Below are positions 17,846 to 26,944 of a stretch of 32,773 bases of DNA, in pieces. Positions within the stretch are counted from its first letter, which is position 1. Each line of letters starts with the position of its first letter. The notes beneath the pieces are model-generated. The model saw only the letters and a program-made list of their open reading frames with translations. It was not told the DNA's origin and made no database searches. The translations under genes were made by a program, and so were the position numbers. This DNA is from an uncultured Bacteroidales bacterium (GTDB lineage: Bacteria; Bacteroidota; Bacteroidia; Bacteroidales; Muribaculaceae), in the NCBI GenBank assembly GCA_947175535.1, contig CAMWNF010000014.1:1-32773 (forward strand). Direction: 5' to 3'.

Positions 17846-19573
17846 TTAGAATGACAGCCGCTCTACGCGTCGACCGGGCGCGAAACGCAATATATAGATT
17901 TCATTATTGCAGTAGCCTGCCGAGTCGTTATCTGCCGCACGATTGAATTCGAAGCTCGACTGCACTCCGGTGTAACGTTCGTCCTCAGGATTGAACGAAC
18001 CATTGTTCGCCCTTAGATTCCTTATCACCATATTACCGACATCAAAGCCGAGAACACCCTGATTAGGCACTACCTCAATCATCGGGCTGCCATACCATCG
18101 TTCGAAAGCCCGGGCGAGACTGCGGGTGTCGAAACTGTCATCGTCGTAATAGAAACGCGAAAAGACAGTAGCATCGACGGCGTGAAGCAGTTCTTCTGCG
18201 TCGCCTCTGAATGCGGTCCAGTCAGGATAGCCGAATAGAGCGATGTCGCGGATGTCACGTTCGGTCTTTATTGCATGGATGAACTTATTGAACTCGTTCA
18301 GACTGCCCGAAGTCGGCACAATAACATAGCGCGTCCCGTCTGTCGGCAGAGCATCGAGTTGGGCGACCACTAATGCGCCCTCATATTCAACTTCTATTGG
18401 CTCAACACCCCGCGAGCGATAGACATCAGTCATATAGTTTATAAACTCTGCCTTGTCATTACGACCGTCGCGGTTGCGGATGATTACGGGAACATAGTCA
18501 GGATAGATGCGCATCATCGCGTCGACTGCTTTAGCATACATCTTGCGGTGAGGTATATTGGTCTGTATCAGTTCCGGATGATTTACAAAAAGACTGTCCT
18601 TGACATTGAACACATTGATTACTTTAGTATCTCTGCCTGCCACTGCATCGGCTATCGCCGCCAGCTGCGCGTCTCCGTCAGGAGCGATAATCACCGACGC
18701 ATCCCTGACTGCATCCTCGCTTAATATCGCTTTCAGACGAGCCATATCGCACATCGTGTCATAAGCATAGATTTTCACCGAGTCGCCGCGGTTCGACAGC
18801 GTGTCAGCCGCCAATAGCAGTCCCTTGTAAAAATCGGTGAACAGCATCGCTTGCTTGCCCGGAGTCTCCTCTTCGAGCATGAAGGGAAGTATTACGGCTA
18901 TGGTCGCAGGGCGGCTTTCGGTTTGCACCTCGGTTGTATCTCCCTCCTCATACTGCGATGCATCATTTTCCGACTCATCTTCCCCATCCATGGGAACGGT
19001 CTCGATTGCCGGTCTCACCGGCTTCAGACGATATTCGGGCGACATGAAAACATCCTCATTCAACACGTCTTCCTGCTTAACTTCATCGGCGGCGACTGGT
19101 GCCGCATCCTCCGGCTTTGTTACGGGTATGCGCAACGTAGCGTCCTTCTTTATACCTGACACAGCCTCGGGGTTCAGAGCTATAATATCGTCAGGTTTCA
19201 CACCGTACTGGCGACTGATTCCATAAAGAGTTTCGCCCTTCTTCACCTTGTGCATCACGATGTCTGTAGGTTGCGGCTCTGCGGATTCTTCCGTCTCAAT
19301 TACGACCGGACTACCGTCGCCGAACTCGTTGACAGCGAAAAGCAGCGTTGCATCGGTGCGCAGACCGTCAGCAGCCCCGGGATTGCTTTCCACGAGCTGT
19401 TTGTGAGTGATGCCCAATCGTTTCTGAAGCGAATAGATAGTATCACCCTTTTTCACCACATAATAGTAGTAAGCCTTACCGTTGACCATCTTCACGGGCA
19501 AATCCATTGCCGACGCGAAAATCGCTGACATGCAGCACAGTGAGAATATTATAGCGCGGAATATCGTTTTCAT
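17846..19573 (-). CDS. LysM repeat protein with C-terminal type I periplasmic-binding-protein-like domain
   Basis: Two LysM motifs (YVVKKGDTIYSLQKRLGITHKQLVESNPG; HKVKKGETLYGISRQYGVKPDDIIALNPE), acidic linker, IAVILPFM...FYKGLLLAADTL. Confidence 0.87.
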   Translation of the reverse strand: MKTIFRAIIFSLCCMSAIFASAMDLPVKMVNGKAYYYYVVKKGDTIYSLQKRLGITHKQLVESNPGAADGLRTDATLLFAVNEFGDGSPVVIETEESAEPQPTDIVMHKVKKGETLYGISRQYGVKPDDIIALNPEAVSGIKKDATLRIPVTKPEDAAPVAADEVKQEDVLNEDVFMSPEYRLKPVRPAIETVPMDGEDESENDASQYEEGDTTEVQTESRPATIAVILPFMLEEETPGKQAMLFTDFYKGLLLAADTLSNRGDSVKIYAYDTMCDMARLKAILSEDAVRDASVIIAPDGDAQLAAIADAVAGRDTKVINVFNVKDSLFVNHPELIQTNIPHRKMYAKAVDAMMRIYPDYVPVIIRNRDGRNDKAEFINYMTDVYRSRGVEPIEVEYEGALVVAQLDALPTDGTRYVIVPTSGSLNEFNKFIHAIKTERDIRDIALFGYPDWTAFRGDAEELLHAVDATVFSRFYYDDDSFDTRSLARAFERWYGSPMIEVVPNQGVLGFDVGNMVIRNLRANNGSFNPEDERYTGVQSSFEFNRAADNDSAGYCNNEIYILRFAPGRRVERLSF

Positions 19574-19619
19574 CGTTCCTTATTCCATATTATTTTACAA
19601 CTCAAAGAATTTCAAACAA

Positions 19620-19627
19620 CAAAACTA
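19620..19627 (-). promoter_or_regulatory. -7 element TAGTTTTG (minus strand) for the LysM gene
   Basis: CAAAACTA on plus strand = TAGTTTTG; 46 nt upstream of the start at 19573. Confidence 0.5.
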
Positions 19628-19803
19628 CAAAAAAATTCCGAACCACACAACCGCCCTCCCGCGACCACTAAAAACCTCAATCATCCGACCTGTCCAAAAA
19701 ATTCAAAATCTCAGACCTCATTCCTCTTATACTCTCTGCACCATCGGGCGACTTGGCGTGAGATTTTTCCCGTAAGGCGACCGGCTGCGACGAGTTTTTT
19801 TTG

Positions 19804-19811
19804 TAATTTTG
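19804..19811 (+). promoter_or_regulatory. -7 element TAATTTTG of the S9 peptidase gene
   Basis: TAnnTTTG match overlapping the ORF-track GTG start. Confidence 0.6.
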
Positions 19812-19864
19812 TGAATGGAAGCAATTATAATATGATTTCAATTCATCAAACAACAAAAAATATT

Positions 19865-21976
19865 ATGCAACATTTAATCAAACCGATAGCTATGGGCGCA
19901 GGTGTGCTTATGCTCGCGTCGTGTGCTGCAGGCACAGGCGACGACGAAAAAATCATCGACCGTCCGGATTTCAAAAGCGAAACCGGCATTTTTGACATCG
20001 ACGCTCTCGAAGCGCTCGGCAGAGTGACCGAACCGGTCGTTTCGCCCGACGGAACGAAAATTCTTTTCGGAATTTCTTATGAAAGCGTGGAAGAAAATAC
20101 CTCTAACCGCGACCTTTATGTCGTTGACATAGACGGCACAAATCAACAGCGTCTCACTCGCACGGCTAAGTCTGAAAATAACGCTGTATGGATTGACGGC
20201 GGCAAGCGCATCGCGTTCATGTATCCGGTCGACGGCAAGCCTCAGCTCTGGGTCATGAATGCCGATGGCTCTAACCGTGCAGCGGTCAGCGACGTCGAAG
20301 GCGGCATCTCGGGTTTCAAATTCTCGCCCGATGAAAAGAAAGTCGTAATGATAGGCAACGTGAAATATTCGCGCAACGCACAGGACATCTACCCCGACCT
20401 CCCCAAAGCGACAGGTCGCGTAATCGACGACCTGATGTATAAGCATTGGGACGAATGGGTGACTGAAATACCCCACCCCTTCATCGCCGATTTCGACGGC
20501 TCGGCTGTCACAAATGTAGAAGATATCATGTCTGACGAACCCTTCGAAGCTCCGATGAAACCTTTCGGCGGAGTTGAATCATTCGCATGGTCGCCCGACA
20601 GTAAGACACTCGTCTATGTTTCGCGCAAAAAGACAGGCGTAGATTATTCTATATCAACCAACAGCGACCTTTATGCATACGACGTCGCCACTAAAGAAAC
20701 CCGCAATCTCACAGAAGGCATGATGGGCTACGACACGATGCCGGCATTCTCGCCCGACGGTACACACCTCGCATGGCTCAGTATGGAGCATGACGGCTAT
20801 GAGTCAGATAAAAACCGTCTCTTTATCCTCGACTTGGCGACATCAGAAAAGACTGACCTGACGGCAGACTGGGATTACACCATCGACGAGTTTGCATGGG
20901 CTCCCGACGGCAAATCGCTCTGGTTTATCGCAGCTCATCAGGGAACAGCCCCTATCTTCTCTATCGATGTTGAAAGCAAGGCTGTAACGACTGTTAATGA
21001 AGAATTCGGCGATTACACAAGCCTCGCAGTTCTCGGAGACGACGCTGTTGTGACCATGCGTCATTCGATGATACGCCCCAACGAAGTCTACAAAGTGACT
21101 CGCGACGGCTCTGACGCCATTGCCATCACCGATGTCAACGGCGACCTGTTCAAGCAGCTGACTATGCCGACGGTTGAAAAACGTATGGTCCCGACTACCG
21201 ATGGCAAAGAAATGCTTACATGGGTTATTCTTCCCCCGAATTTCGACAACACCAAGAAATATCCCGCAATCCTCTACTGTCAGGGCGGTCCGCAGCAGGC
21301 AGTCAGCCAGTTCTGGAGCTATCGCTGGAACTTCGCTCTCATGGCATCTAACGGTTATGTGATGATTGCTCCCAACCGTCGCGGTCTGCCCGGCTTCGGT
21401 CAGGAATGGCTCGAACAGATTTCGAAAGACTATCCCGGTCAGAACATGAAAGATTATCTCTCGGCTGTCGATTATATGAAGCAGGAGCCCTGGATTGACG
21501 GTGAGCACATCGGTGCGACCGGCGCAAGCTACGGCGGCTTCTCAATCTATTGGCTCGCAGGTAACCACGAGCATCGCTTCGCCGCGCTTCTTGCCCATGC
21601 CGGCATCTTCAACATGGAAGCCCAATACCTCGAAACAGAAGAAATGTGGTTCGCCAACTGGGATATGGGTGGTGCTTTCTGGGAGAAAGACAATGCTGCG
21701 GCTCAGCGCACATTCGCCAACTCGCCCCACCGCTTCGTTGACAAATGGGACACCCCCATCATGATAAGCCACGGCGAATATGACTACCGCATTCTTGCTT
21801 CTCAGGGCATGGCTGCATTTAACGCTGCCAAACTGCGCGGCATCCCTGCGGAAATGGTAATCTATCCCGACGAAAACCACTGGATACTGAAACCGCAGAA
21901 CGCTATCATGTGGCAGCGTCTGTTCTTCCGCTGGTTCGACAAATGGCTCAAACCCGCCCCCGAAACCGCCGAATAA
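19865..21976 (+). CDS. S9 family (DPP/prolyl oligopeptidase-like) peptidase, lipoprotein
   Basis: Lipobox LMLASC after MQHLIKPIAMGAG; TolB/DPP-like propeller repeats; GATGASYGGFS nucleophile; HGEYDYRI and DENHWI C-terminal catalytic residues. Confidence 0.93.
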   Translation: MQHLIKPIAMGAGVLMLASCAAGTGDDEKIIDRPDFKSETGIFDIDALEALGRVTEPVVSPDGTKILFGISYESVEENTSNRDLYVVDIDGTNQQRLTRTAKSENNAVWIDGGKRIAFMYPVDGKPQLWVMNADGSNRAAVSDVEGGISGFKFSPDEKKVVMIGNVKYSRNAQDIYPDLPKATGRVIDDLMYKHWDEWVTEIPHPFIADFDGSAVTNVEDIMSDEPFEAPMKPFGGVESFAWSPDSKTLVYVSRKKTGVDYSISTNSDLYAYDVATKETRNLTEGMMGYDTMPAFSPDGTHLAWLSMEHDGYESDKNRLFILDLATSEKTDLTADWDYTIDEFAWAPDGKSLWFIAAHQGTAPIFSIDVESKAVTTVNEEFGDYTSLAVLGDDAVVTMRHSMIRPNEVYKVTRDGSDAIAITDVNGDLFKQLTMPTVEKRMVPTTDGKEMLTWVILPPNFDNTKKYPAILYCQGGPQQAVSQFWSYRWNFALMASNGYVMIAPNRRGLPGFGQEWLEQISKDYPGQNMKDYLSAVDYMKQEPWIDGEHIGATGASYGGFSIYWLAGNHEHRFAALLAHAGIFNMEAQYLETEEMWFANWDMGGAFWEKDNAAAQRTFANSPHRFVDKWDTPIMISHGEYDYRILASQGMAAFNAAKLRGIPAEMVIYPDENHWILKPQNAIMWQRLFFRWFDKWLKPAPETAE

Positions 21977-22001
21977 TATTTTCAGAAAAATACCTCTACA
22001 T

Positions 22002-22036
22002 GATGGTGTGTCAGTCATGGCACACCATCTTTTTTT
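22002..22036 (+). terminator. Intrinsic terminator after S9 peptidase
   Basis: GATGGTGTG-TCAGTCATGG-CACACCATC-TTTTTTT; 9-bp perfect stem plus T-tract. Confidence 0.9.
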
Positions 22037-22194
22037 ATCCTGATATTAAATAGCTCTGTGTCAAACATGTTAAGTCATGTCAATAAATTTATTACAAGAC
22101 TTTTGCCACAAAATTCCTCCATAAACAAACTCAAATATACGCACCAAAATGCCGCAAAAACATTCAGTAAAACACAGCAAATTTATTCAATTAA

Positions 22195-22225
22195 TTGTTT
22201 AAAATTCATAGAATGACTATATTTG
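22195..22225 (+). promoter_or_regulatory. Promoter of the DUF4143 ATPase gene (TTG 22195-22197, N20, TATATTTG 22218-22225)
   Basis: Close match to the Bacteroidetes consensus spacing. Confidence 0.7.
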
Positions 22226-22239
22226 CAAAAAATAAAAAA

Positions 22240-23529
22240 ATGAAATACCTACCAAGAATAGCCGACAAAATATTAACAGACAGACTTAACGCTTTCGGAG
22301 CAGTCCTCATTGAAGGACCTAAATGGTGTGGTAAGACTACTACTGCATTGCAACAGTCTAAGAGCGTTATTCGCTTACAAGACCCTGATATGCGAGATGC
22401 GTATTTAGCCACAGCAAATACCCGACCATCGAATCTCTTAAAAGGTGAAACACCAAAATTAATTGATGAGTGGCAAGACGCACCGAATTTATGGGATGCG
22501 GTAAGAGTTGCAGTTGATGATAGGCAGAAGAATGGTCAATTTATTTTGACGGGGAGTAATGCAGTTAACAAGGAAAAAATTCATCATAGCGGAACAGGTA
22601 GAATAGCACGCATTAGGATGCAACCGATGAGTCTATTTGAATCAAAAGAGTCAACGGGAGAAGTCTCGTTAAAACAGCTTTTTGATGACAAGCAATACAT
22701 ATTAGGTGGCGAAATTTCAAAAATGACTGTAAATGACATAATTTTTGCAGCTTGTCGAGGCGGTTGGCCTGCGTCTCTTATTCCAAATAACAAAAGTGCA
22801 CAACTTAGCGTTGCACAGGTATATCTGGATGGTGTATTAAATGAAGACATCTCAAGGATTGATAATGTAAAGAGAGATCCTCTTCTTACAGAAGCAATTC
22901 TTCGCTCCTACTCTCGGAATATTTCAACACTTGCGAAAAAAACATCAATGATAAAAGATGTGGCAGCTATAATGGAAACATGCTCACAAAATACATTTGA
23001 TGATTATGTTAGTGCTTTAACAAAACTGTTCATAATACAAGACATAGACGCATGGTATCCGGCGGTTAGATCCGCAACATCAATAAGAAAAGGTAAAAAA
23101 AGGGGCTTCATAGACCCCTCTATTCCCATAGCTGCACTTGGATTATCACCTGAAATGCTGGAAATAGATTTGAAAACTTTTGGATTTCTGTTTGAATGTA
23201 TGTGTATGAGGGATATTAGAGTTTACTCACAGGCACTCGGTGGAAAAATTTCATACTATCATGATAGGTATGATCTTGAAGCAGATGCAGTATTACACCT
23301 TTCGGATGGAAGATATGCACTTCTTGAATTTAAACTTGGAAGTGATGAAATAGAGAAAGGAGCAAAACATTTATTAGAAATAAAAAAACTTGTCAGAGAT
23401 TATAATAAAAAAGAGAAACAAATCCTCTTGCGTGAGCCTGATTTGCTTATGGTTATTACTGCTGGACCAATGGCATACACCCGCCCGGACGGAGTTCATG
23501 TAATTCCTTTAGCATGTCTTAAAAATTAA
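22240..23529 (+). CDS. AAA ATPase with DUF4143 C-terminal domain
   Basis: MKYLPRIADKILTDRL...VLIEGPKWCGKTTTA Walker A, PKLIDEWQDAPNLWDAVR Walker B region, FILTGSN, C-terminal EADAVLHLSDGRYALLEFKLG (PD-(D/E)xK-like). Confidence 0.93.
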   Translation: MKYLPRIADKILTDRLNAFGAVLIEGPKWCGKTTTALQQSKSVIRLQDPDMRDAYLATANTRPSNLLKGETPKLIDEWQDAPNLWDAVRVAVDDRQKNGQFILTGSNAVNKEKIHHSGTGRIARIRMQPMSLFESKESTGEVSLKQLFDDKQYILGGEISKMTVNDIIFAACRGGWPASLIPNNKSAQLSVAQVYLDGVLNEDISRIDNVKRDPLLTEAILRSYSRNISTLAKKTSMIKDVAAIMETCSQNTFDDYVSALTKLFIIQDIDAWYPAVRSATSIRKGKKRGFIDPSIPIAALGLSPEMLEIDLKTFGFLFECMCMRDIRVYSQALGGKISYYHDRYDLEADAVLHLSDGRYALLEFKLGSDEIEKGAKHLLEIKKLVRDYNKKEKQILLREPDLLMVITAGPMAYTRPDGVHVIPLACLKN

Positions 23530-23565
23530 TATTAATCTTTTTATCCGGAGAACAAGAAATTGTAT

Positions 23566-23573
23566 TATATTTG
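23566..23573 (+). promoter_or_regulatory. -7 element TATATTTG upstream of the beta-barrel gene
   Basis: TAnnTTTG match 30 nt upstream of ATG 23603. Confidence 0.55.
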
Positions 23574-23602
23574 CGGATGGATAATCAAGTCGTCTGCAAT
23601 CA

Positions 23603-24433
23603 ATGAAAACTGTATATTTATTCCTGTCTCTTATCTTGTTTCCGTTAGCTGCATTGTCTCAGGATAATGTGACTGACACGATTGTCGATTATCGTCAGTT
23701 CGATATCGACAGCCTAACCGCGCGTCCGCATGAGCTGAAGCTTAATACTGAGGTCAGATATTCAAATGTAGGAGGATATAAACCGGCTGAAGGCAAGATG
23801 ACGAAGGACATTGAACTTAACTTGCCGAAATTCACGTCGGATATGTATCTGAGCCGCGCGACAGTCTCGTCATGGAATGGCGGAAGGATATATCTCACAG
23901 GCGGCATTCAGTCAATGCCCGGACTTATGGCGATAGAATCCGGCTCGATAAACTTCGAACAGACCTTCGGCAAGTTTTCGTTCAATTTATTCGGCAGCGC
24001 AAATAAATACGGCTACTTCAACGGCTTAAAAACTTCTTACGGCTTCGGGGCGGAAGCGACTTACCGTTTCAACGACCGAGTCAGCGCGACTGTGTTCGCT
24101 TCATATTTTTCGCCTGTGATGTTTATGAATCCTGCTATGGCGGGGTATGTCAGCGTGCCTAATTTCGGGGGCTATCTGGACTTCTCTATTTCGAGCCGCT
24201 TCGGAGTGCAGGTCGGTGCGCAAAGCTATCGTTCGCTAATGAGTAACAAATGGGAAGCCCAGCCGATAGTAAAACCATATTTCAAACTGTCGGAGAAAGC
24301 GGCAATCGGCGTCGACGTCGGAGGCATCCTCTATAATGTCCTGAAATCCAACGTCGGCAACCGTTCATGGGGCAACCACAATCCCACAATGGGTCCACCC
24401 GTCCAAAAACTCTCCGAAATGATGGGATATTGA
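23603..24433 (+). CDS. Hypothetical secreted/outer-membrane beta-barrel protein
   Basis: Signal peptide MKTVYLFLSLILFPLAALSQ, alternating aromatic beta strands; no recognisable catalytic motif. Confidence 0.75.
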   Translation: MKTVYLFLSLILFPLAALSQDNVTDTIVDYRQFDIDSLTARPHELKLNTEVRYSNVGGYKPAEGKMTKDIELNLPKFTSDMYLSRATVSSWNGGRIYLTGGIQSMPGLMAIESGSINFEQTFGKFSFNLFGSANKYGYFNGLKTSYGFGAEATYRFNDRVSATVFASYFSPVMFMNPAMAGYVSVPNFGGYLDFSISSRFGVQVGAQSYRSLMSNKWEAQPIVKPYFKLSEKAAIGVDVGGILYNVLKSNVGNRSWGNHNPTMGPPVQKLSEMMGY

Positions 24434-24451
24434 TTCGTGAATTGCGTATTG

Positions 24452-25135
24452 TTACTGATTTTGATTTATTGATAAATCATCTTCTTCTGTTTCCTTAAAT
24501 TCCGGATTAATCCCGCGAGCTAAGTCTATAAATAATTTCACGCGGGCTAACACTTCCCTGCCACGATTACGCAACAATGAAGAACGTCGTGCCGGAGTCT
24601 TGGCGTTAAAGCCTATTGCATCAATTCCCAGATGTTTTGCTTGATACAAAGCCCTCTCGTTGTGATATTTTTGAGAAATAAGGGTAATTGAATCCTGGCA
24701 ATAAACATCACGGATTTTTGCTATTGAATTAATAGTACGCGTCCCATCATAATCAAGAATAATACGAGTTGAGTCAACGCCCTGCTTCATTAAGGAATCT
24801 CGCATAGCAACAGGTTCATCGTACCCTTTTCCGGTATTCCGATAATCACCTCCACTTACTATTAGCCAGTCAATCTTTCCAGTATTATAAAGTTCCGCTC
24901 CAGCTTTTATTCGATAATCAAAATAATAGTTCTTCCGCCCGTTCCATATTGAAAAAGGAGATGTTCCGAGAATCAAACCAATTTTGCGATGAGGAATATC
25001 ATCCACATTATCATATGTTTTTCCAGCCGCACTACTCGACACAATAAAATCACACATTGCTATTAGGGCAAGAATTATACCTATTATTACAACGCACCAA
25101 AGAATGATTTTACGCCTTTTCATCGATGTCAACAT
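24452..25135 (-). CDS. SanA/YdcF-like DUF218 (ElyC-type) membrane protein
   Basis: N-terminal TM, KIGLILGTSPFSIWNGRKNYYFDYRIKAGAELYNTGKIDWLIVSGGDYRN, QKYHNERALYQAKHLGIDAIGF. Confidence 0.88.
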   Translation of the reverse strand: MLTSMKRRKIILWCVVIIGIILALIAMCDFIVSSSAAGKTYDNVDDIPHRKIGLILGTSPFSIWNGRKNYYFDYRIKAGAELYNTGKIDWLIVSGGDYRNTGKGYDEPVAMRDSLMKQGVDSTRIILDYDGTRTINSIAKIRDVYCQDSITLISQKYHNERALYQAKHLGIDAIGFNAKTPARRSSLLRNRGREVLARVKLFIDLARGINPEFKETEEDDLSINQNQ

Positions 25136-25192
25136 TATTATCCAAACTATCGAAACGGCTAATACAAAGAAACTTATAGACTATTACGGAAT

Positions 25193-26803
25193 TTAGAGTT
25201 TGCCTTGTTGTTTGAGGAAGGAGAGGATTTGGTCGAGTTGTTCGGCGGTGGGATGGGCGAAGATGATGGTGCCGTCTTTGTCGAGTAAGAACGTTGTTCC
25301 ACCGGCATTAGGTACTCCATTGAGCATCCAGATGTTATTCTCGTTGTTGAGTTCAAGATATGATTTCCAAGGGTAAGCATCTTGCTCGACAGCTAATTTC
25401 ATATCTCTGGCGTCTTTTTCACAGGCGATACTAACTACATTGAAACCGTCGTCTTTGTATTTTTCATAAACCGGAATATAGCTGATTGAGAGTCGACGAC
25501 ACGGACCGCACCACGAAGCCCATAAATCAACAAGCGTAACTTTTCCGTCGGCGAGTTGAGAGAATGGTACTTTCTCGCCATTATCGAGAGTCACATTGTA
25601 GTCGATATATTTTTTACCGGGCTTGAGCCGCTTTGCATAACGCAACGCTTTTATCTTATCATGATAATAATAGTCAGGGCGATAGCCAACCAAAACACTG
25701 TCATACAATTCATTATATTTCATTATTTTATCCTCATCATCACGTGTGGACTGGAGTGTCGCGTAAATATCAACGAGGGAGTATAATGACGGATTTTCAG
25801 ATAAAAATTGCAACTCCAGTTTTGACACCACTTTTAAGATGCTATCACTAAATTCGCGACATGCTTTATATTCCGGTGAATAGAATTCACCATCTTGCAA
25901 TCGCTTCATCATAGCCTGACGTTCATCGCCTTGGACAGTATCCATTTTTTCAATTAGCTCATAGCCCTCTTTGGTATAAATATTATCTTTTCCAACGGTT
26001 TTGAACTTTTCATTTACTAAATTGTAATATGGTTGGATTAACGCGATATGAGACGCAGCAATCAGCTGATCGGGCTGAGTACTTGTCACTTCAATAGGTT
26101 CATCTCTATCGGGAATATTAAAGTGGACAGTGCCGTCATAAGCAAAAAAACGGCCGTGTCTCCATGCGCCTTTAAGATACTCATTATATGGGAATACTTC
26201 ATAATATCCATCTTTGTCGGCATTGAAGTCGTAGGAAAATTTGCCGTTTTCAACCGGAATAGAGACAAATTTGTCGACTGTACGTAAGTCTTCCGAACTT
26301 TCTATGACTATAAGGCGGCCGATCTTCGGATCAGTCACGTCTCCCTCAAGATGGCAAGTAATATTGCCATAACTTAAAGGCATATCAAGGCTTATGCCAT
26401 TGACTCTAAATGCACCCGGCTCATCGGCTTCGGCAAAATCAAAACTGTCGTCTTCGGGAGCGAGTGCGCCGAACTTCATCACGAAGGGAATCCGGCCGGA
26501 CTCACCGGGATATGTCTCCTCGTCAAGTACCAACCCCTCGCAGGCGACTATCGGAATGATTTTGCCGCTTCGATTGCCTTTAATATATGAAGTCGAAGCT
26601 ATTTTTACCCATGCATCGGGACGGGAATAGAGGTCTGCATATATCGTAACGCTGTCGCCGTCGGTTTCAACACGACGGATGTCGAGCGCCTTGCTGTTGT
26701 TTAAGTCGTAGTAAGGGAAATCGACAGACGTTTTTGCGAGCACATCAAGGGGCATCAAACCGAGAGAGATGAAGAGCAATAATAGAAAGGCAGACAGTTT
26801 CAT
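25193..26803 (-). CDS. TlpA-like thioredoxin-fold protein with long N-terminal region (paralog A)
   Basis: Signal peptide; LADGKVTLVDLWASWCGPCRRLSISYIPVYEKYKDDGFNVVSIA. Confidence 0.9.
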   Translation of the reverse strand: MKLSAFLLLLFISLGLMPLDVLAKTSVDFPYYDLNNSKALDIRRVETDGDSVTIYADLYSRPDAWVKIASTSYIKGNRSGKIIPIVACEGLVLDEETYPGESGRIPFVMKFGALAPEDDSFDFAEADEPGAFRVNGISLDMPLSYGNITCHLEGDVTDPKIGRLIVIESSEDLRTVDKFVSIPVENGKFSYDFNADKDGYYEVFPYNEYLKGAWRHGRFFAYDGTVHFNIPDRDEPIEVTSTQPDQLIAASHIALIQPYYNLVNEKFKTVGKDNIYTKEGYELIEKMDTVQGDERQAMMKRLQDGEFYSPEYKACREFSDSILKVVSKLELQFLSENPSLYSLVDIYATLQSTRDDEDKIMKYNELYDSVLVGYRPDYYYHDKIKALRYAKRLKPGKKYIDYNVTLDNGEKVPFSQLADGKVTLVDLWASWCGPCRRLSISYIPVYEKYKDDGFNVVSIACEKDARDMKLAVEQDAYPWKSYLELNNENNIWMLNGVPNAGGTTFLLDKDGTIIFAHPTAEQLDQILSFLKQQGKL

Positions 26804-26812
26804 GATATTGTA

Positions 26813-26840
26813 AATAACATTGAATTAATAACATTGAATT
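26813..26840. repeat. Perfect tandem 14-nt duplication AATAACATTGAATT x2 in the 5'UTR of paralog A
   Basis: 26813-26826 and 26827-26840 identical, immediately adjacent. Confidence 0.9.
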
Positions 26841-26848
26841 ATTATTGG

Positions 26849-26856
26849 CAAAGATA
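26849..26856 (-). promoter_or_regulatory. -7 element TATCTTTG (minus strand) for TlpA-like paralog A
   Basis: CAAAGATA on plus strand; TAnnTTTG match 46 nt upstream of start 26803. Confidence 0.55.
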
Positions 26857-26883
26857 GGAATTTTCCCGGTATATATATATACA

Positions 26884-26918
26884 CAAACCCTCCAAAAACG
26901 AGTGTATTGGAGGGTTTG
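26884..26918 (-). terminator. Putative terminator hairpin for paralog B
   Basis: CAAACCCTCCAA - 11 nt - TTGGAGGGTTTG, 12-bp perfect stem about 30 nt past the stop of the minus-strand gene; followed by U-rich but interrupted TGTGTATATATATA. Confidence 0.65.
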
Positions 26919-26944
26919 CCACTATATAGTAAAATTTTGAGAGA

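Noticed and set aside
19745-19793. Three GCGAC direct repeats as a candidate CRISPR-like or iteron array
   Set aside because: Units are only 5 nt and irregularly spaced; insufficient for an array call.
20843-21508. 221-aa minus-strand ORF antisense to the S9 peptidase
   Set aside because: Shadow ORF of a high-GC coding region; the peptidase motifs on the plus strand are unambiguous.
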